Below are positions 48,740-57,577 of a stretch of 64,000 bases of DNA, piece after piece (within the stretch, counting starts at the first letter, position 1; each line of letters begins with the position of its first letter). Under the pieces are notes generated by a model. It was given only the letters and a program-made list of their open reading frames with translations. It was not told the origin of the DNA and ran no database searches. The stretch is from assembly GCA_040882565.1 (NCBI GenBank), contig JBBEAZ010000030.1, forward strand, positions 20,839-84,838, given 5' to 3'. The DNA is from CF-162 sp040882565 (GTDB lineage Bacteria > Chloroflexota > Dehalococcoidia > SM23-28-2 > RBG-16-64-32). Both the position numbers and the translations under genes were made by a program.

Positions 48740-49021
48740 TTACGTATTGGCGCAACCGCCGGCGAGGGCGGGGAGGATCGAGACGACGTCGCCGTCTTTG
48801 AGCGACGTGTCGAGCTGGTTCAGGAAGCGGATGTCCTCGTCGTTCAGGTAGATGTTGACGAAGCGGTGGAGCTCACCGTCGGTCATCACCATGTCACGGA
48901 AGCCGGGGAAGCGCTTGTCGAGTGCGTCGAGAAGCTCGCGAACATTTCCGCCGTCGGCCGCGACGGAGCGTCCGCCGAGGTGCTTTTGCATTTGTGCGGC
49001 GACACGTACGTCGATCGCCAC
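48740..49021 (-). CDS. cysO: Ubiquitin-like sulfur carrier protein with masked diglycine (CysO-like)
   Basis: A 93-aa MoaD/ThiS/CysO-fold protein. The fold is visible in VRELLDALDKRFPGFRDMV, LHRFVNIYLNDEDIRF and DGDVVSILPALAGG. The diglycine (88-89) that would carry the thiocarboxylate is followed by four more residues, Cys-Ala-Asn-Thr, before the stop; a mature carrier needs them removed, probably by the JAMM protease of the same operon. GTG 49021 overlaps the E1 stop by one base (TAGTG). Confidence 0.85.
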   Translation of the reverse strand: MAIDVRVAAQMQKHLGGRSVAADGGNVRELLDALDKRFPGFRDMVMTDGELHRFVNIYLNDEDIRFLNQLDTSLKDGDVVSILPALAGGCANT

Positions 49022-50130
49022 TAGCTTTGCGCTCCGTTTACGTTCTCGCCGGGGAAAGGTGAGCCGCAGAATCCTTCGTAGTCGATCAGGTCGGTGATCG
49101 TCGGGTTGTCGCCGCAAAGCGGGCAATTGGGGTCGCGGCGGAGCTTGAGTGAGCGGAAGTCCATCGAGAGCGCGTCGACCATCAGCAGCTTGCCAACGAG
49201 CGGCTCGCCGATCTCGAGGATCACCTTGATCGTCTCGGTTGCCTGGATCGAGCCCATGATTCCAGTGAGAGCGCCGAGAACACCGGCCTCCGCGCAACTG
49301 GGCACAGCGCCCGGTGGGGGTGGCGCCGGGAAGAGGCAGCGGTAGCAGCCCTGGCCCGGGACGTACACGGTCGCCTGGCCGTCGAAGAGGAGGATCGCGC
49401 CATCGACGAGTGTCTTCTTCGCGAAGTAGGCGGCGTCGTTGACGAGGTAGCGGGTGGTGAAGTTGTCGGCGCCGTTCACGATGATGTCGTACTGGGGGAT
49501 GATCTCCATGGCGTTGTCGGAGGTTAGCGGGGCTTCGTGAAGGACGACGTTGACGTCGGGGTTGTAGGCGTTGAGAGTTTGTTTGGCAGATTCGGTCTTC
49601 TTCTTGCCGACGTCGTCGTTCTGGTGAAGCACCTGGCGCTGGAGGTTGGAGAGGTCGACGGTGTCAAACTCGACGATGCCGATGGTGCCCACACCGGCGA
49701 GGGCGAGGTAGAGCGCTGCGGGACCGCCGAGGCCGCCCGCACCGATGATGAGGACTTTCGCGGCCATAAGCTTGCGCTGACCGGATGAGCCGACCTGAGG
49801 CATGATGATGTGCCGCGAGTAGCGGTCGACCTGCTCGGGTGTGAGAGCACCGGTCGCGCCGCCGGCGATCGCGGGGATGACGGCCATCTCGTCGCCGTCC
49901 TTGACGGGCGTGTCCTTGCCCTGGAGCGAGTTGATCTCCTGGTTGTTCACGTAGATGTTGATGTGGCCGGGGATCTGGTCCTTGTCGTCGTAGAGCATGT
50001 GCCGCAGCGACGGGTAGTCCGCGCCCAGCGTGTCCAGCACTTCACCGACGGTGTTACCCTCGGACTTCACGTATGTTTGGTTGCCGGTCAGTTTCCTGAA
50101 CGGCGTTGGAATGTACACCGTTACCGGCAT
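49021..50130 (-). CDS. moeZ: E1-like adenylyltransferase fused to a ubiquitin-like sulfur carrier
   Basis: A 369-aa protein. Residues 1-91 are a complete CysO/MoaD-like domain ending in PAIAGG at the expected position (90-91), joined by ATGALTPEQ to a ThiF/MoeB domain: ATP loop GAGGLGGP (130-137), NLQRQVLH, zinc Cys pairs 262/265 and 336/339 (GCYRC, CPLC) and the thiol-transfer Cys279 in PSCAEAGVLG. There is no rhodanese domain, unlike M. tuberculosis MoeZ. It should activate the carrier's C-terminus as acyl-adenylate, then thiocarboxylate. ATG 50130 is preceded by GGAGAG. Confidence 0.88.
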   Translation of the reverse strand: MPVTVYIPTPFRKLTGNQTYVKSEGNTVGEVLDTLGADYPSLRHMLYDDKDQIPGHINIYVNNQEINSLQGKDTPVKDGDEMAVIPAIAGGATGALTPEQVDRYSRHIIMPQVGSSGQRKLMAAKVLIIGAGGLGGPAALYLALAGVGTIGIVEFDTVDLSNLQRQVLHQNDDVGKKKTESAKQTLNAYNPDVNVVLHEAPLTSDNAMEIIPQYDIIVNGADNFTTRYLVNDAAYFAKKTLVDGAILLFDGQATVYVPGQGCYRCLFPAPPPPGAVPSCAEAGVLGALTGIMGSIQATETIKVILEIGEPLVGKLLMVDALSMDFRSLKLRRDPNCPLCGDNPTITDLIDYEGFCGSPFPGENVNGAQS

Positions 50131-50151
50131 GTCTCTCCTTCGGGGCTGCAT

Positions 50152-51072
<921 letters not shown>

Positions 51073-51080
51073 GACAGCTC

Positions 51081-51515
51081 CTAGATGTTATAGCGGGCGC
51101 CGGCCGGCAGTGCCGCCCGGTCTCGCTCCGCAAGATCGGCAATTGTTGTGCTGGCGAGTACGCCGAGAATAGCTTTACGCACGGCGCTCCACATTTCAGT
51201 CTGGGCCTGCGGGCCTCGGGCACGCGACTCGTCGAGGCAGTCCATGTCCATGATTGGGCCCTCGAGCGATTCGATGACGTCACTGACGGCGATCTGCGCG
51301 GGCGGCCGAGCGAGCGCGTGACCACCTTGCGGCCCGCGGACGCTACGGACGAATCCCGCCCGGCGCAGGGTCGTCAGCAGTTGTTCGAGGTATGACTCCG
51401 GTATGCTCTGGCGAGCGGCGACTTCCGCGCTCTGCGTTGGGCGACCGTCACCGTAGCGGTGGGCCAACTCGATGAGAGCCCGGATTCCGTATTCGCCTTT
51501 GGTAGATATCTTCAT
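51081..51515 (-). CDS. Rrf2-family transcriptional regulator (CymR-like)
   Basis: A 144-aa winged-helix regulator: MKISTKGEYGIRALIELAHR, SIPESYLEQLLTTLRRAGFV, VRGPQGGHALARPP. CymR-type members repress cysteine genes together with CysK, and here cysK is the next gene. Only one Cys (MDCLDE) is present in the region where IscR has three Fe-S ligands, so it probably binds no cluster. A perfect 7-bp palindrome upstream (51551-51569) is a candidate operator. Confidence 0.87.
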   Translation of the reverse strand: MKISTKGEYGIRALIELAHRYGDGRPTQSAEVAARQSIPESYLEQLLTTLRRAGFVRSVRGPQGGHALARPPAQIAVSDVIESLEGPIMDMDCLDESRARGPQAQTEMWSAVRKAILGVLASTTIADLAERDRAALPAGARYNI

Positions 51516-51550
51516 GGCTTAAAGTTGAGTTTCTCCATCGACAATCTTAA

Positions 51551-51569
51551 CATACCCCCACCGGGTATG
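51551..51569. promoter_or_regulatory. Candidate Rrf2 operator
   Basis: CATACCC-CCACC-GGGTATG, perfect 7-bp arms, 36 bases upstream of the Rrf2 start codon. Next to it the minus strand reads TAAGAT, a possible -10 box, so bound repressor would cover the -35 region. Confidence 0.5.
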
Positions 51570-51576
51570 CACCAGT

Positions 51577-52695
51577 CTAGATCAAGAACAGCACCAGGGG
51601 AACAAAGAGAATCGCACCCATGAACGCTGCGAAAGCCCGTCGGTCATGCGTGATGCGGTTGGCGGCGGCGATGATAGCCGCGGAATACGGTTTGTAGAGG
51701 AAGATCAGGACGAAGAGCGAGATGGAGCCGCCGACGACCATCTCGGTGAAGACAATCGTGAAGGCGCGCGGCGCGTCCAGGAGCAAGGCGGCGACCAGCG
51801 TATCGACCCAGGTCGAGATGTTGGCGCCCATCACGTAGGGGATGATCGCGTTGCGGCGCACGTAGCCTTTGAGCGAGAGAGGGATGAGGAGCGTCAGTGA
51901 AATCGAGACCGACATCGTGATCGCCGTGACGCCGAGGCCAAGGGCAAACATCGCCAGGGGCCTGTGCAGCCACTCCTTCGCCTTCTCGACGTTTCTGTCG
52001 GTCGAGCCGGACTCGAGGTTTGGCAAGGCGCGGTCGAAAATGGCGAAGGCCGCTAGCAGGACGCCCACGCCGATCACGAATATCAGGAGCTCGGGCACAT
52101 TATCGGCGACGCGATTGACGATGGGGTCATAGACGACGTCGACGAAACCAGTAAGAGCACCGGGCGGGCTAAGGCGTACGGAGTCGAACCAACCCTCGTG
52201 GAGGACGAGGATGCCGATCGGCAGCACCGGCAGCCACAGGGTGAACGCGGTGAGCAGAGCGACGACACCAATGTAGAGGCCGTCCGCTGACCGCTTGTGA
52301 GTCAGCCACAGAACGAATCCGACGAAGAGGACGATGAACGAGGCGCCCAGGCGCGAGCCGTTGATCATCGCGAAGGCTTCGGCGTCGGAGGTTGTCCCGG
52401 AGGCAAGAAGGCTGAGCGAGATCGCGGCGACGGGCGAGCCGCTCATGACGATGTAGGAGCCGAGCCAGCCAAACCCGAGGAGGTTGAAGACGCCGTCTGC
52501 CGAGAGGCTCTCGAGGACGGGCTTGAGGCCCTTGGCGCCGGTCTTCAGCAGTTGAAGGGCGAAGATAAAGAGGAAGAGTCCAGCGAGGGTATAGGTGACG
52601 CGAACGGCAATCGCGATAACCCTGCCCAAGCGCGGGCCAGACACCGCGACGTTGAGGCCGTGTGTCTGCACAACCTCCAGGGGTTCAGATTGCAT
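51577..52695 (-). CDS. Na/Pi-cotransporter-related membrane protein, candidate sulfate permease
   Basis: A 372-aa protein with eight or more helices. Its two halves show related motifs, GSYIVMSGSPVAAISLSLLASG and ALGLGVTAITMSVSISLTLL with YVMGANISTWVDT, as in NptA/Na-Pi-cotransport II proteins. It sits between ATP sulfurylase (11-base overlap) and the Rrf2/cysK genes, and no other sulfate transporter is in the window. Sulfate is therefore a reasonable substrate, by context only. Confidence 0.7.
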   Translation of the reverse strand: MQSEPLEVVQTHGLNVAVSGPRLGRVIAIAVRVTYTLAGLFLFIFALQLLKTGAKGLKPVLESLSADGVFNLLGFGWLGSYIVMSGSPVAAISLSLLASGTTSDAEAFAMINGSRLGASFIVLFVGFVLWLTHKRSADGLYIGVVALLTAFTLWLPVLPIGILVLHEGWFDSVRLSPPGALTGFVDVVYDPIVNRVADNVPELLIFVIGVGVLLAAFAIFDRALPNLESGSTDRNVEKAKEWLHRPLAMFALGLGVTAITMSVSISLTLLIPLSLKGYVRRNAIIPYVMGANISTWVDTLVAALLLDAPRAFTIVFTEMVVGGSISLFVLIFLYKPYSAAIIAAANRITHDRRAFAAFMGAILFVPLVLFLI

Positions 52696-53872
52696 GATGG
52701 GGCGTGGTACGCTCCTGCATCGCCTCGATCAGGACTTTGGCGACCTCCGGGCGGGAGAACTCGGGCGGCGGGGCGATGCCGCCTGTGAGCATGTCGCGGA
52801 CCTGGGTGCCGGAGAGCGATACGCGGTCCTCCGGCGTGTGCGGGCAGGTCTTGACGCTGGCGAGGCCATCGCACTTCTTGCAGAAGAACGAGTGCTCGAA
52901 CATGAGCGGCACTATGCCGAGCGCCAGGGGATCGATCTCGTTGAAGATGAGCTGGGCGTCGAAGGTGCCGTAGTAGTTGCCGACGCCGGCGTGATCGCGG
53001 CCGACGATGAAGTGCGTGCAGCCGAAGTTCTTGCGAACGAGAGCGTGGAAGACGGCCTCGCGCGGGCCGGCATAGCGCATCGCCGCCGGATTGACCGAGA
53101 GGATCACGCGGTCCAGCGGGTAGTAGTTCTCAATCAGCACCTCGTAGCAGCGCATGCGGACATCTGCGGGGATGTCGTCGGACTTGGTGTCACCGACCAG
53201 CGGGTGGAGGAGGAGACCGTCGACGATCTCCATCGCCGCTTTCTGGATGTACTCGTGCGCGCGGTGGACGGGGTTTCGGGTCTGGAAGCCGACCACCGTC
53301 TTCCAGCCGCGGGCGGCGAAGGCGGCTCGGGTCTGCGCCGGGGTCAGGCGGTACTCCGCGAAGTCGTCGTACTGGGGCGTCGCGATGACAGAAAGAGGGC
53401 CGCCGAGCAGGATCTCGCCCTGTTCATACAGGGCGGCGACGCCGGGATGCTTTTCGTCTTCCGTGCGGTAGACGTTGCGTGCTTCAGCGGCCTTGTCATA
53501 GCCGAACGTCTCGCGGACCTCGAGGACGGCGAGCAGGCGGCCGGTCTCGTCGGCGAGGGCAAGTTCGTCACCCTCGTTGATCGACGCGGCTTGGTCAGCA
53601 TTGACGCCGAGGGTGATCGGCATCGGCCAGGGGAGGCCGTTCGCGAGGTGCATGTGGTCGACGGTGGAGGAGTAGTCCGCCTGGGTCATGAAGCCTTCGA
53701 GCGGGCTGTAGCCGCCGGTCGCGAGGAGTTCCAGGTCGGAAAGGTTGCGCGAGTTGAGGGTGACGACGGGAAGCTGAGCAGCGCTCTCGGTTATGGATTC
53801 CCCTTCGAGGCCGGTCACAAGCAGATCTATTAGCTCACCCCCGTGGGCAGGTATGGTCTCTCCCATCGTCAT
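52685..53872 (-). CDS. sat: Sulfate adenylyltransferase (ATP sulfurylase)
   Basis: A 395-aa enzyme making APS from sulfate and ATP. Motifs are QTRNPVHRAHEYIQ (nucleotide binding), GRDHAGVGNYYG, and SLSGTQVRDML at the C-terminus; FCKKCDGLASVKTC is a Cys pair region common in bacterial homomeric Sat. ATG 53872 (MTMGET) has CAGGAGC five bases upstream. It follows the APS/PAPS reductase gene with an 118-base gap containing hairpins. Confidence 0.93.
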   Translation of the reverse strand: MTMGETIPAHGGELIDLLVTGLEGESITESAAQLPVVTLNSRNLSDLELLATGGYSPLEGFMTQADYSSTVDHMHLANGLPWPMPITLGVNADQAASINEGDELALADETGRLLAVLEVRETFGYDKAAEARNVYRTEDEKHPGVAALYEQGEILLGGPLSVIATPQYDDFAEYRLTPAQTRAAFAARGWKTVVGFQTRNPVHRAHEYIQKAAMEIVDGLLLHPLVGDTKSDDIPADVRMRCYEVLIENYYPLDRVILSVNPAAMRYAGPREAVFHALVRKNFGCTHFIVGRDHAGVGNYYGTFDAQLIFNEIDPLALGIVPLMFEHSFFCKKCDGLASVKTCPHTPEDRVSLSGTQVRDMLTGGIAPPPEFSRPEVAKVLIEAMQERTTPHHAI

Positions 53873-53898
53873 CGATGCTCCTGTCGTCGTCTGCGAAA

Positions 53899-53990
53899 TC
53901 AGGGCCACGGAACTTTGCCGTGGCCCTGTGCTTGCTTCCGTGGCGGGGCGCCCGTCCGTTGACCCGCGGCGCCCTTACGGGATCGGTGGG
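53899..53990. other. Hairpin-rich gap between cysH and sat
   Basis: GGGCCACGG-AACTTTG-CCGTGGCCC (about 53903-53927) is a 9-bp perfect hairpin and a GGCGCC-type hairpin follows near 53945-53975. Neither has a T-run. They may stabilise or process the mRNA of the sulfate operon. Confidence 0.45.
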
Positions 53991-54713
53991 CTACTCGTGC
54001 AGGCCGCACTCCTTGAACTCGGGGTTCTCCCACCACCAGCGGCCGGCGCGGATGTCTTCGCCGTCCTTGATGGCGCGGGTGCAGGGAGCGCAGCCAATGC
54101 TTGGGTAGTGCTGGTCGTGCAGCTTGTTGTAGGGGACCTTGTTTTCCTTGATGTAGGCCCAGACGTCTTCGTTCGACCACTCGATGATCGGATTAACCTT
54201 GACGATGCCGTTACCCTCGTCCCACTCGATGGCGGGAGTATCGGTGCGCGTGACGGACTGGTCGCGGCGCAGGCCGGTCATCCAGGCCTCGGCGCCGACG
54301 AGCGCGCGCTTCAACGGCTGGACCTTGCGGATCGCGCAGCACTCCTTGCGGAGTTCGACGCTCTCACGGAAGGAGAAGAAGCCCTTTTCGCGGGTGAGCG
54401 CCTCGACCTTCTCGCGCTCCGGGAACATGACCTCGATCGGCATGTTCTCGTAGCGGAAGCTGGTGGCGTCCATGACCTGGTACGTCTCATCATTGAGACG
54501 CCCGGTGTCGAGCGTGAAAACGCGGATCTGGGGGGCGGTCTTGGCGATGATGTCCATCAGAGCGACGTCTTCGGCGCCGAAGCTGTTCGCGAACTTGATG
54601 TCGGGCCCGTACGTTTCGCCCGCCCAGCGGACGATCTCTTCGGCGGACTTGCCGCCGAGCTGTTCGTTCAACCCGTCGACGTCTGCCTCTGTGTACCTGG
54701 TTGCTTCTTTCAC
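53991..54713 (-). CDS. cysH: Phosphoadenylyl/adenylyl-sulfate reductase (Fe-S type)
   Basis: A 240-aa enzyme reducing APS or PAPS to sulfite. It has FANSFGAEDVALMDII, the Arg-rich substrate segment MTGLRRDQSVTR, the [4Fe-4S] ligands RKECCAIRK and GCAPCTRAI, and the catalytic ECGLH tail. The cysteine pairs indicate the assimilatory APS-type enzyme. No apsK gene is in the operon, consistent with direct APS use. GTG 54713 is preceded by GGAGGGA. Confidence 0.93.
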   Translation of the reverse strand: MKEATRYTEADVDGLNEQLGGKSAEEIVRWAGETYGPDIKFANSFGAEDVALMDIIAKTAPQIRVFTLDTGRLNDETYQVMDATSFRYENMPIEVMFPEREKVEALTREKGFFSFRESVELRKECCAIRKVQPLKRALVGAEAWMTGLRRDQSVTRTDTPAIEWDEGNGIVKVNPIIEWSNEDVWAYIKENKVPYNKLHDQHYPSIGCAPCTRAIKDGEDIRAGRWWWENPEFKECGLHE

Positions 54714-54762
54714 TGTGCTCCCTCCGTGATATTGATTACTTGTTTGGATCGGCGAGGGCAAA

Positions 54763-56586
54763 TTATACCGAGCACTCGCCTTCGCCCCGGATGACCTCGA
54801 AGAGTTCTTCCTTGCCCCAGTCCATGTAGGTGTCGATGTCCTGATGGACAGGGCCGACTTCCTTGAACTCGTCCAGCAGCGGGTCGAAGCTCTTGGGGCC
54901 GACGCGGTCGACGAAGGCGATGAACTCCTCGCCGTCGTTGCGGTTGGCTACGTAGTGATCGATCATCTTCTTGATCGCGGCCGGCGTGCGCTTGGACGGG
55001 ACGCGGGCTACGCGAACGGCGAACTTGCCGCCGCCGACGTAGTTTCCGCCGCCGAGGAAGATGTCGAAGCAGGGGATCGTCGCACCGTTGGCGCTGAAGG
55101 ACGAGCCCTGGAGGCCGATCGCGGCGAGGTGGTGCTGGCCACAGCCGTTGGGGCAGCCGCTGGCCTTGACGTGGATCGCCTGGACGAGCGGGTCGTCGTC
55201 GTAACCCCAGCTCTGAGCCTGCTCGCGGATCGCGAAGCCGACGCCTTGAGACGAGGTGATGCCCATCTTGCAGGAGTCGGTGCCGGGGCAGCCGACGACG
55301 TCGGCGAGGAGGCCGGCTTCGGAAGCGCCGAGGCCGAGTTTCTTGAGTTCAGACTGGAGAGCCGGAAGGCCTTCCTCGCGCACCCAGCGGAGCACGAGGT
55401 TCTGGTTCTGCTGTGTGCGGGCGTTGCCGCCGGCGAAGCGCCGCATCAGCTCGCCGAGGCCGCGGAATTGCTCGGGTGTCAGGTTACCGAGCGGCACGGT
55501 GACGCAGACGGCCACGTAGCCGGGCTGACGCTGTTTGACGACGTTGGTCTTGACCCAGCGGTTGAAGTCGGGGCCGGGCTTGACGCTGTTGGGCGTCTCA
55601 CCGGGCGTCGGGCCTTCGGGAGCCAGTTGCATAAGCGCGGGCATATCGAGCTTCTCCCAGGCCCAGGGCTGGGCGAGTTCTTCGTCGACCTGGCGGCGGA
55701 ACTCCTCGATGCCGAGCTTCTTGACGAGGAACTTCACGCGGGCCTTGTTCATGTTCTTGCGGAGGAAGTTCGGCAGGCCGCCTTCCTTGTCGAATACCTT
55801 CAGGGCGGCTTCGGCGACGCGGATGTATTGGCCGTCATCGGCCGTCGCGAACTCCCAGAGGGTCTCGGCGACCAGCGGCATCGTCGATGTGCCGCCGCCG
55901 ACCACCACCTTGAAGCCGCGAACGTCCTTGCCGTCGATCTTCCGGACGTCGGCGACGAAGCCCATGTCGTGGAACGGGCTGCCGGCGCAATCGATCGGGC
56001 CGCAGGAAAAGGAGGTCTTCCACTTGCGCGGCATGTTCTGGCAGATCGGGTTGCGGATCATGTTGCGGGCGTAGGCCGCGAGGTATGGAGTGACGTCGAA
56101 CAATTCGTGGTCGGTGACACCGGCGTAGGGGCAGCCGGTAACGTTGCGTACGGTGTGGCCACATGCCTCCCGCGTCGAGAGTCCCACCTTGGCGAGGATG
56201 CGCATCACGGTGCTGGCGCGCTCCAGCGGGATGAAGTGGAACTGGAAGTTCTCTCGTGTGGTGATGTGACCACGGCGGAGGCCGGAGTACTTCTCGGCGA
56301 CCTCGGCCAGGGCGTCCATCTGCTCAGCGTTGACGCCGCCGTAGGGCAGCTTGATGCGCATCATCTGCTGGTCCATCTGGCGCTGGCCGTATGTACCCAT
56401 GCGCAGGCGATAGGGGACGAACTCAGCTTCGCGGGTGCCGGGCTCGGCGCGGAAGTTGGCGGTCTCGACGTCGAAGTTGTCGAACTCTTCTTCAAGCGTG
56501 ACGAAGACGTGGCCTGCCTTGAGTTCAACGGGCACTTTGGGATGCGCCTTGAACGTGTCTGGCATATCCTGGATCGTCATCGTCAT
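54763..56586 (-). CDS. sir: Ferredoxin-dependent sulfite reductase (nitrite/sulfite reductase family)
   Basis: A 607-aa siroheme/[4Fe-4S] enzyme reducing sulfite to sulfide. Duplicated ferredoxin-like and catalytic halves; siroheme/Fe-S ligands in TGCPYAGVTD, GCPGTDSCKMGIT and ASGCPNGCGQHH. The Arg/Lys substrate residues RGHITTRENFQFHF match sulfite/nitrite reductases. Its place upstream of cysH and sat decides for sulfite. First gene of the sulfate assimilation operon; GGAGGAG precedes ATG 56586. Confidence 0.92.
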   Translation of the reverse strand: MTMTIQDMPDTFKAHPKVPVELKAGHVFVTLEEEFDNFDVETANFRAEPGTREAEFVPYRLRMGTYGQRQMDQQMMRIKLPYGGVNAEQMDALAEVAEKYSGLRRGHITTRENFQFHFIPLERASTVMRILAKVGLSTREACGHTVRNVTGCPYAGVTDHELFDVTPYLAAYARNMIRNPICQNMPRKWKTSFSCGPIDCAGSPFHDMGFVADVRKIDGKDVRGFKVVVGGGTSTMPLVAETLWEFATADDGQYIRVAEAALKVFDKEGGLPNFLRKNMNKARVKFLVKKLGIEEFRRQVDEELAQPWAWEKLDMPALMQLAPEGPTPGETPNSVKPGPDFNRWVKTNVVKQRQPGYVAVCVTVPLGNLTPEQFRGLGELMRRFAGGNARTQQNQNLVLRWVREEGLPALQSELKKLGLGASEAGLLADVVGCPGTDSCKMGITSSQGVGFAIREQAQSWGYDDDPLVQAIHVKASGCPNGCGQHHLAAIGLQGSSFSANGATIPCFDIFLGGGNYVGGGKFAVRVARVPSKRTPAAIKKMIDHYVANRNDGEEFIAFVDRVGPKSFDPLLDEFKEVGPVHQDIDTYMDWGKEELFEVIRGEGECSV

Positions 56587-56644
56587 CTCCTCCAGCTGAG
56601 CGTGTTAGACGCTTAAGTCTAGTTTGTCAGTCTGGTTAGTCGGA

Positions 56645-56674
56645 ATTATATGTGGATAACCCGTCGCCTGTCAA
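56645..56674 (-). promoter_or_regulatory. Promoter of the sulfate assimilation operon
   Basis: Minus-strand TTGACA (56674-56669), an 18-bp spacer and TATAAT (56650-56645), both perfect hexamers. The leader contains TAGAC-TTAAGC-GTCTA (about 56611-56626), a short dyad that could be a regulator site. Confidence 0.75.
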
Positions 56675-57182
56675 TCATAACGCCGAATGCCGTTCGAGGT
56701 AAAACCGATACTCGAACGTGGTCTCGGCATCGATTCCGAGCTGGTAGAAGAGCGTCGCCGTGGTGGCCGCGCTCGTGCAGGAGGAGGTGCGTGATGAGTT
56801 CGCCCCGGCTGTAGCGGATGGTCTCGCCATCGATGTTGGTGTCTTGCAGCGTGGCAAGCTCTTCGTCGCTCCAGGTGGTCAGGTGGGACTTGAGCTCGCC
56901 GCGGACCCGTGAGCGAATGGCTTCGATTTGCGCCCATGTGGCGAAGTCATCGGCGGTGGACTCTGGCAGGGACTTTGATTCGAGGTCGATGATCGCCGGG
57001 AGCCAGCGGTCGTATGCGAGGACGATGTGGCCGAGGCAGTTTCCGAGCGTGGGCCAGCCGGACCCCGGAGCGGGCCGGGAGAGGACGTCATCGCCAGGGC
57101 CGGCGGTCTGGGCAATCTGGCGCCACACCCAGCCGGTGTAGGCATAGAGGTCCTCGATGGCGGCCTTGTCGAGGTGGGGCAT
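56646..57182 (-). CDS. DinB-superfamily protein, C-terminus frameshifted
   Basis: The frame encodes 178 residues. Residues 1-145 match a DinB/YfiT-like four-helix protein (WRQIAQTAGPGDDVLSRPAP; CLGHIVLAYDRWLPAI; HLLLHERGHHGD, metal His). After HHGD the frame gives an unrelated Arg-rich tail, while the +1 frame gives TLFYQLGIDAETTFEYRFYL and ERHSAL ending at TGA 56675, the expected DinB C-terminus. An insertion/deletion near 56762 is therefore likely. The metal-binding part is intact. Relatives are metal-dependent thiol or glutathione transferases. Confidence 0.7.
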   Translation of the reverse strand: MPHLDKAAIEDLYAYTGWVWRQIAQTAGPGDDVLSRPAPGSGWPTLGNCLGHIVLAYDRWLPAIIDLESKSLPESTADDFATWAQIEAIRSRVRGELKSHLTTWSDEELATLQDTNIDGETIRYSRGELITHLLLHERGHHGDALLPARNRCRDHVRVSVLPRTAFGVMIDRRRVIHI

Positions 57183-57191
57183 TCTTCAAGG

Positions 57192-57428
57192 TCAGTCTGC
57201 GAAGTCCTGCACCTGTTGCTGCAGGTACTCGCCGAGTTGCTGCAAGAAGTCGAGAGGGTCGTCGATGGCCTCCTCGGCTTCTTCGCGGAGCTTGGCGGCG
57301 ACGTTGAGGATGGGCAAAAGCGTATCTGAGAAGTCCGGAAAGCGCCCAGCGATAGACTCTGGGGTTTCACCGGCACTGAGGAGCGCCAGGCATTCTTCAA
57401 GGATGAGCGCAAGTGCCGGGTCGTCCAA
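57192..57428 (-). CDS. Small helical protein with anti-sigma-like repeat motif
   Basis: A 78-aa acidic protein: ILEECLALLSAGETPESIAG and RFPDFSDTLLPILNVAAKLR match a motif (LxxCLxxLxxG...LxxYPxxxxxLxPLLxxAxxLR) often found at the start of anti-sigma-like or DUF5667 proteins in Chloroflexota. The second half is a Gln-rich helix. It precedes the DinB gene by nine bases and has its own promoter with a dyad at 57496-57511. Confidence 0.55.
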   Translation of the reverse strand: MDDPALALILEECLALLSAGETPESIAGRFPDFSDTLLPILNVAAKLREEAEEAIDDPLDFLQQLGEYLQQQVQDFAD

Positions 57429-57495
57429 GATGGGCCCCCTCCCGTCTGCCGCGTGACGGGCTGACTAAGCCGGCGCCCTCAATTAAACACAGGAA

Positions 57496-57511
57496 TATTG
57501 ACACGTCAATA
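57496..57511. promoter_or_regulatory. Perfect palindrome overlapping a promoter
   Basis: TATTGAC-AC-GTCAATA. On the minus strand its TTGACG, a 17-bp spacer and TTAATT form a promoter for the 78-aa gene, so a protein bound here would block the -35 box. On the plus strand TTGACA-17-TAGAAA could also start a transcript antisense to the ubiquitin-like carrier gene. Confidence 0.5.
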
Positions 57512-57577
57512 CCGGAAAACTAGAAAAGCAGTACACGAACACTGCAACGTGAAGGAAATCGGTTGTCGTGGCAGGCG

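Noticed and set aside
54844..56616. A 590-codon open frame on the plus strand opposite the sulfite reductase gene
   Set aside because: It is the antisense of a clear enzyme gene; its Val/Ala/Asp/Leu-rich translation has no domain and arises from GC-rich third positions.
56738..56780. In-frame recoding (selenocysteine) in the DinB-like gene
   Set aside because: The break is a change of frame, not a TGA at a Cys position, so recoding of that type does not apply.
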